Assembly (NCBI GenBank): GCA_029238665.1
Contig: JAQWFQ010000030.1
Location: forward strand, 124,001-188,000
Direction: 5' to 3'
DNA: 64,000 bases
Origin: Crocinitomicaceae bacterium
GTDB lineage: Bacteria; Bacteroidota; Bacteroidia; Flavobacteriales_D; Crocinitomicaceae
The stretch's first letter is position 1, and every line of letters starts with the position of its first letter. The notes under the pieces were generated by a model. That model ran no database searches and was not told the DNA's origin. It saw nothing but the letters and a program-made list of their open reading frames with translations. Positions 62,588 through 64,000 of this stretch are shown here, piece after piece. A program made the translations under genes and the position numbers.

Positions 62588-64000
62588 ATGGCAGAGAACG
62601 AATTTACAGCAAAATCAACGAAGGGAAATAAAGCAAAGTCAACGAAATCGACTTCAAAATCGAAATCAGTAAAGAAACAGCTTAGGTCTTCACCGTTAAA
62701 TTTATTGAAAGATAGGTTCAATAAAAAGAAAGTGAAATCCACCCTTGGAATTTCATTCATATTACTTGCGTTCTATTTACTGATTGCAAATTTCTCCTAC
62801 CTATCTACATGGCAGATTGATCAAAATCGTGTAATAAACAAAGGCCTTATAGAACTTCTATTTGACGGAAACACTGAACCTTTAGCAAACTGGTTTGGAA
62901 AATTTGGGGCATGGACTTCTCACCTGCTTATCTACAAATGGTTTGGCTTATCCTCTTTTGCCATTCCGTTTGCTTTATTCATTATTGGTTTTAAAGCGCT
63001 TTTTAATATTACACTTCTTCCATTAAGCAAAAGCCTTTCTGCAGCAGCCCTCTCCTTGGTTTGGTTTAGCTTGTTTTTAGGCTTTTTCTCTAGCTCTATT
63101 AGTTTTCTTGGTGGTACTTTTGGGTATCAAGTAAATAGTTGGTTAGGATTAGCGCTTGGTCGGTTTGGCTCCTTGGCATTCATACTTGTTATTGGTTACG
63201 TGTTCTCACTGCTCATCTTTAACATCAACATAAAGAAAATACTAGGTTTCATTGGATTTTCACGTTTTCAAAGCAAGGATTTATCTGAAACCTTACCCGA
63301 AGTTGAGTCTGAAGAAGATTTAGACGTAAACAACACGATCGATCCAACCAAAACAACAGAAGACCTTATTGCTAAAACTGTTTTATTTTCAGAAGAAGAA
63401 GAAGAAGAAATATCATCCGTTGTACTAGACCAACACAGCAAAGACATTGAACCAACTCCACAAACAAACAGCAACAGCGAGGAAAAAATAGTCGAACTAG
63501 GAGAAATTAGCACCTTAAATTCAACTAAAAAAAATACTGAAGACTCAACCGAGACATCAGATGAATTTTCTGTTGAAGTTGCCAAAGAGTCGGAAGAAGA
63601 CAAATCCCTTTCTGAAGATGAAGTTGATAAAAACCGCTCTGAATATGGAGAATATGACCCTACTCTAGACCTATCCAAATATATGCTCCCTCCTATTGAG
63701 CTGTTAAAAGATTACGGATCAAATTCAGAAACAGCTGTTGACACAAGCGAACTTGAGGAAAACAAGAATAAAATTGTAACTACGCTTCAGAATTACAAAA
63801 TTGAAATTTCTAAAATTAGAGCCACCGTTGGCCCAACCGTTACACTATATGAAATTATACCTGCTCCAGGCGTGCGTATTTCAAAAATAAAAAACTTAGA
63901 AGATGATATCGCCTTAAGCTTAGCCGCACTAGGCATTCGAATCATTGCCCCTATTCCAGGGAAAGGAACCATTGGTATTGAAGTCCCAAACAGCAAACCA
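62588..64000 (+). CDS. ftsK: DNA translocase FtsK, N-terminal part (runs off the window)
   Basis: An open frame of 471 codons from the ATG at 62588 to the right edge with no stop. A basic N-terminus (about 1-55) is followed by four membrane helices (about 58-78, 112-140, 150-185, 195-215) and an acidic linker (about 235-365). The start of the FtsK alpha domain then has YMLPPIELLKDYGSNSE, YKIEISKIRATVGPTVTLYEIIPAPGVRISKI and LAAAL-like LSLAALGIRIIAPIPGKGTIGIEVPN. FtsK pumps DNA at the division septum for chromosome dimer resolution. The motor and gamma domains lie beyond the window. Confidence 0.93.
   Translation, partial: MAENEFTAKSTKGNKAKSTKSTSKSKSVKKQLRSSPLNLLKDRFNKKKVKSTLGISFILLAFYLLIANFSYLSTWQIDQNRVINKGLIELLFDGNTEPLANWFGKFGAWTSHLLIYKWFGLSSFAIPFALFIIGFKALFNITLLPLSKSLSAAALSLVWFSLFLGFFSSSISFLGGTFGYQVNSWLGLALGRFGSLAFILVIGYVFSLLIFNINIKKILGFIGFSRFQSKDLSETLPEVESEEDLDVNNTIDPTKTTEDLIAKTVLFSEEEEEEISSVVLDQHSKDIEPTPQTNSNSEEKIVELGEISTLNSTKKNTEDSTETSDEFSVEVAKESEEDKSLSEDEVDKNRSEYGEYDPTLDLSKYMLPPIELLKDYGSNSETAVDTSELEENKNKIVTTLQNYKIEISKIRATVGPTVTLYEIIPAPGVRISKIKNLEDDIALSLAALGIRIIAPIPGKGTIGIEVPNSKP

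Noticed and set aside
63268-63678. 136-codon Ser-rich frame on the minus strand
   Set aside because: It is the complement of the acidic Glu/Asp linker of FtsK, which yields Ser/Leu-rich antisense translations.

Overview
The window comes from a chromosome of the phylum Bacteroidota, most likely an AT-rich marine or aquatic member of the Flavobacteriia (order Flavobacteriales; I cannot name the genus). The signs are: type IX secretion (T9SS) type A sorting tails on three proteins; the T9SS components PorD (DUF4835) and a PorE-like OmpA lipoprotein; a GldI-like FKBP lipoprotein; a Rpb6-like RpoZ; the lactate-dehydrogenase-type malate dehydrogenase; Bacteroidota-specific families (DUF4301, GSCFA, DUF6913, DUF4465); and the Bacteroidota promoter -7 element TANNTTTG at the expected place before many genes. 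No tRNA, rRNA, insertion sequence, integrase or CRISPR array was seen. Most of the window is dense housekeeping sequence.

Layout. 1-4.5 kb (+): end of a WbqC-like gene, a secreted EEP nuclease/phosphatase, a ChrA transporter, a DEAD-box helicase and a YcxB-like membrane protein. 4.5-8.5 kb (-): PutP-type symporter, an exported propeller-like protein, malate dehydrogenase. 8.7-10.5 kb (+): an ECF sigma factor with a membrane partner that carries a PKD domain and a T9SS type-B-like tail. 10.5-24.6 kb (-): a long conserved cluster (outer-membrane protein, prmC, ligA, DUF6913, dapA, DHH phosphoesterase, two FKBP lipoproteins, M23/LysM peptidase, bamD, rpoZ, coaBC, porD, recN, GSCFA). 24.7-33.3 kb: EamA transporter, DUF58, DUF4301, an orphan LuxR-type response regulator, ilvE, and recQ tail to tail with an XRE-S24 (LexA-like) regulator. 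33.4-43.0 kb (+): RlmI-type methyltransferase, MATE, fmt, HU, TrmH, a ribosomal bTHX protein with a histone-H1-like tail, then serC-serA-DUF1015-yggS-DUF1684.

43.1-53.0 kb (-) is the most distinctive part. After a small area of gene remnants (43.1-43.6 kb) comes an operon read from a clear cobalamin riboswitch (49375-49530) with its own promoter just upstream. The order is: DUF4465 protein with a T9SS tail, BtuB-like TonB receptor, BtuG-like beta-propeller lipoprotein, second T9SS-tailed protein, and a TPMT-like methyltransferase. It reads as a B12/cobamide capture system in which surface binders are put in place by T9SS rather than only as lipoproteins. A second TonB receptor (808 aa) and its own T9SS-tailed partner lie upstream, separated by a hairpin terminator.

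53.1-64.0 kb: queE translationally coupled to the PorE-like gene, then a UbiA-family prenyltransferase, Maf and a polysaccharide flippase (+); argS and arginase (-); a secreted hypothetical protein; and the N-terminal two thirds or so of FtsK, which runs off the end. Several start codons were moved downstream of the longest reading frame because a promoter or terminator occupies the extension (mdh/7514, ilvE, rlmI-type, queE, arginase).
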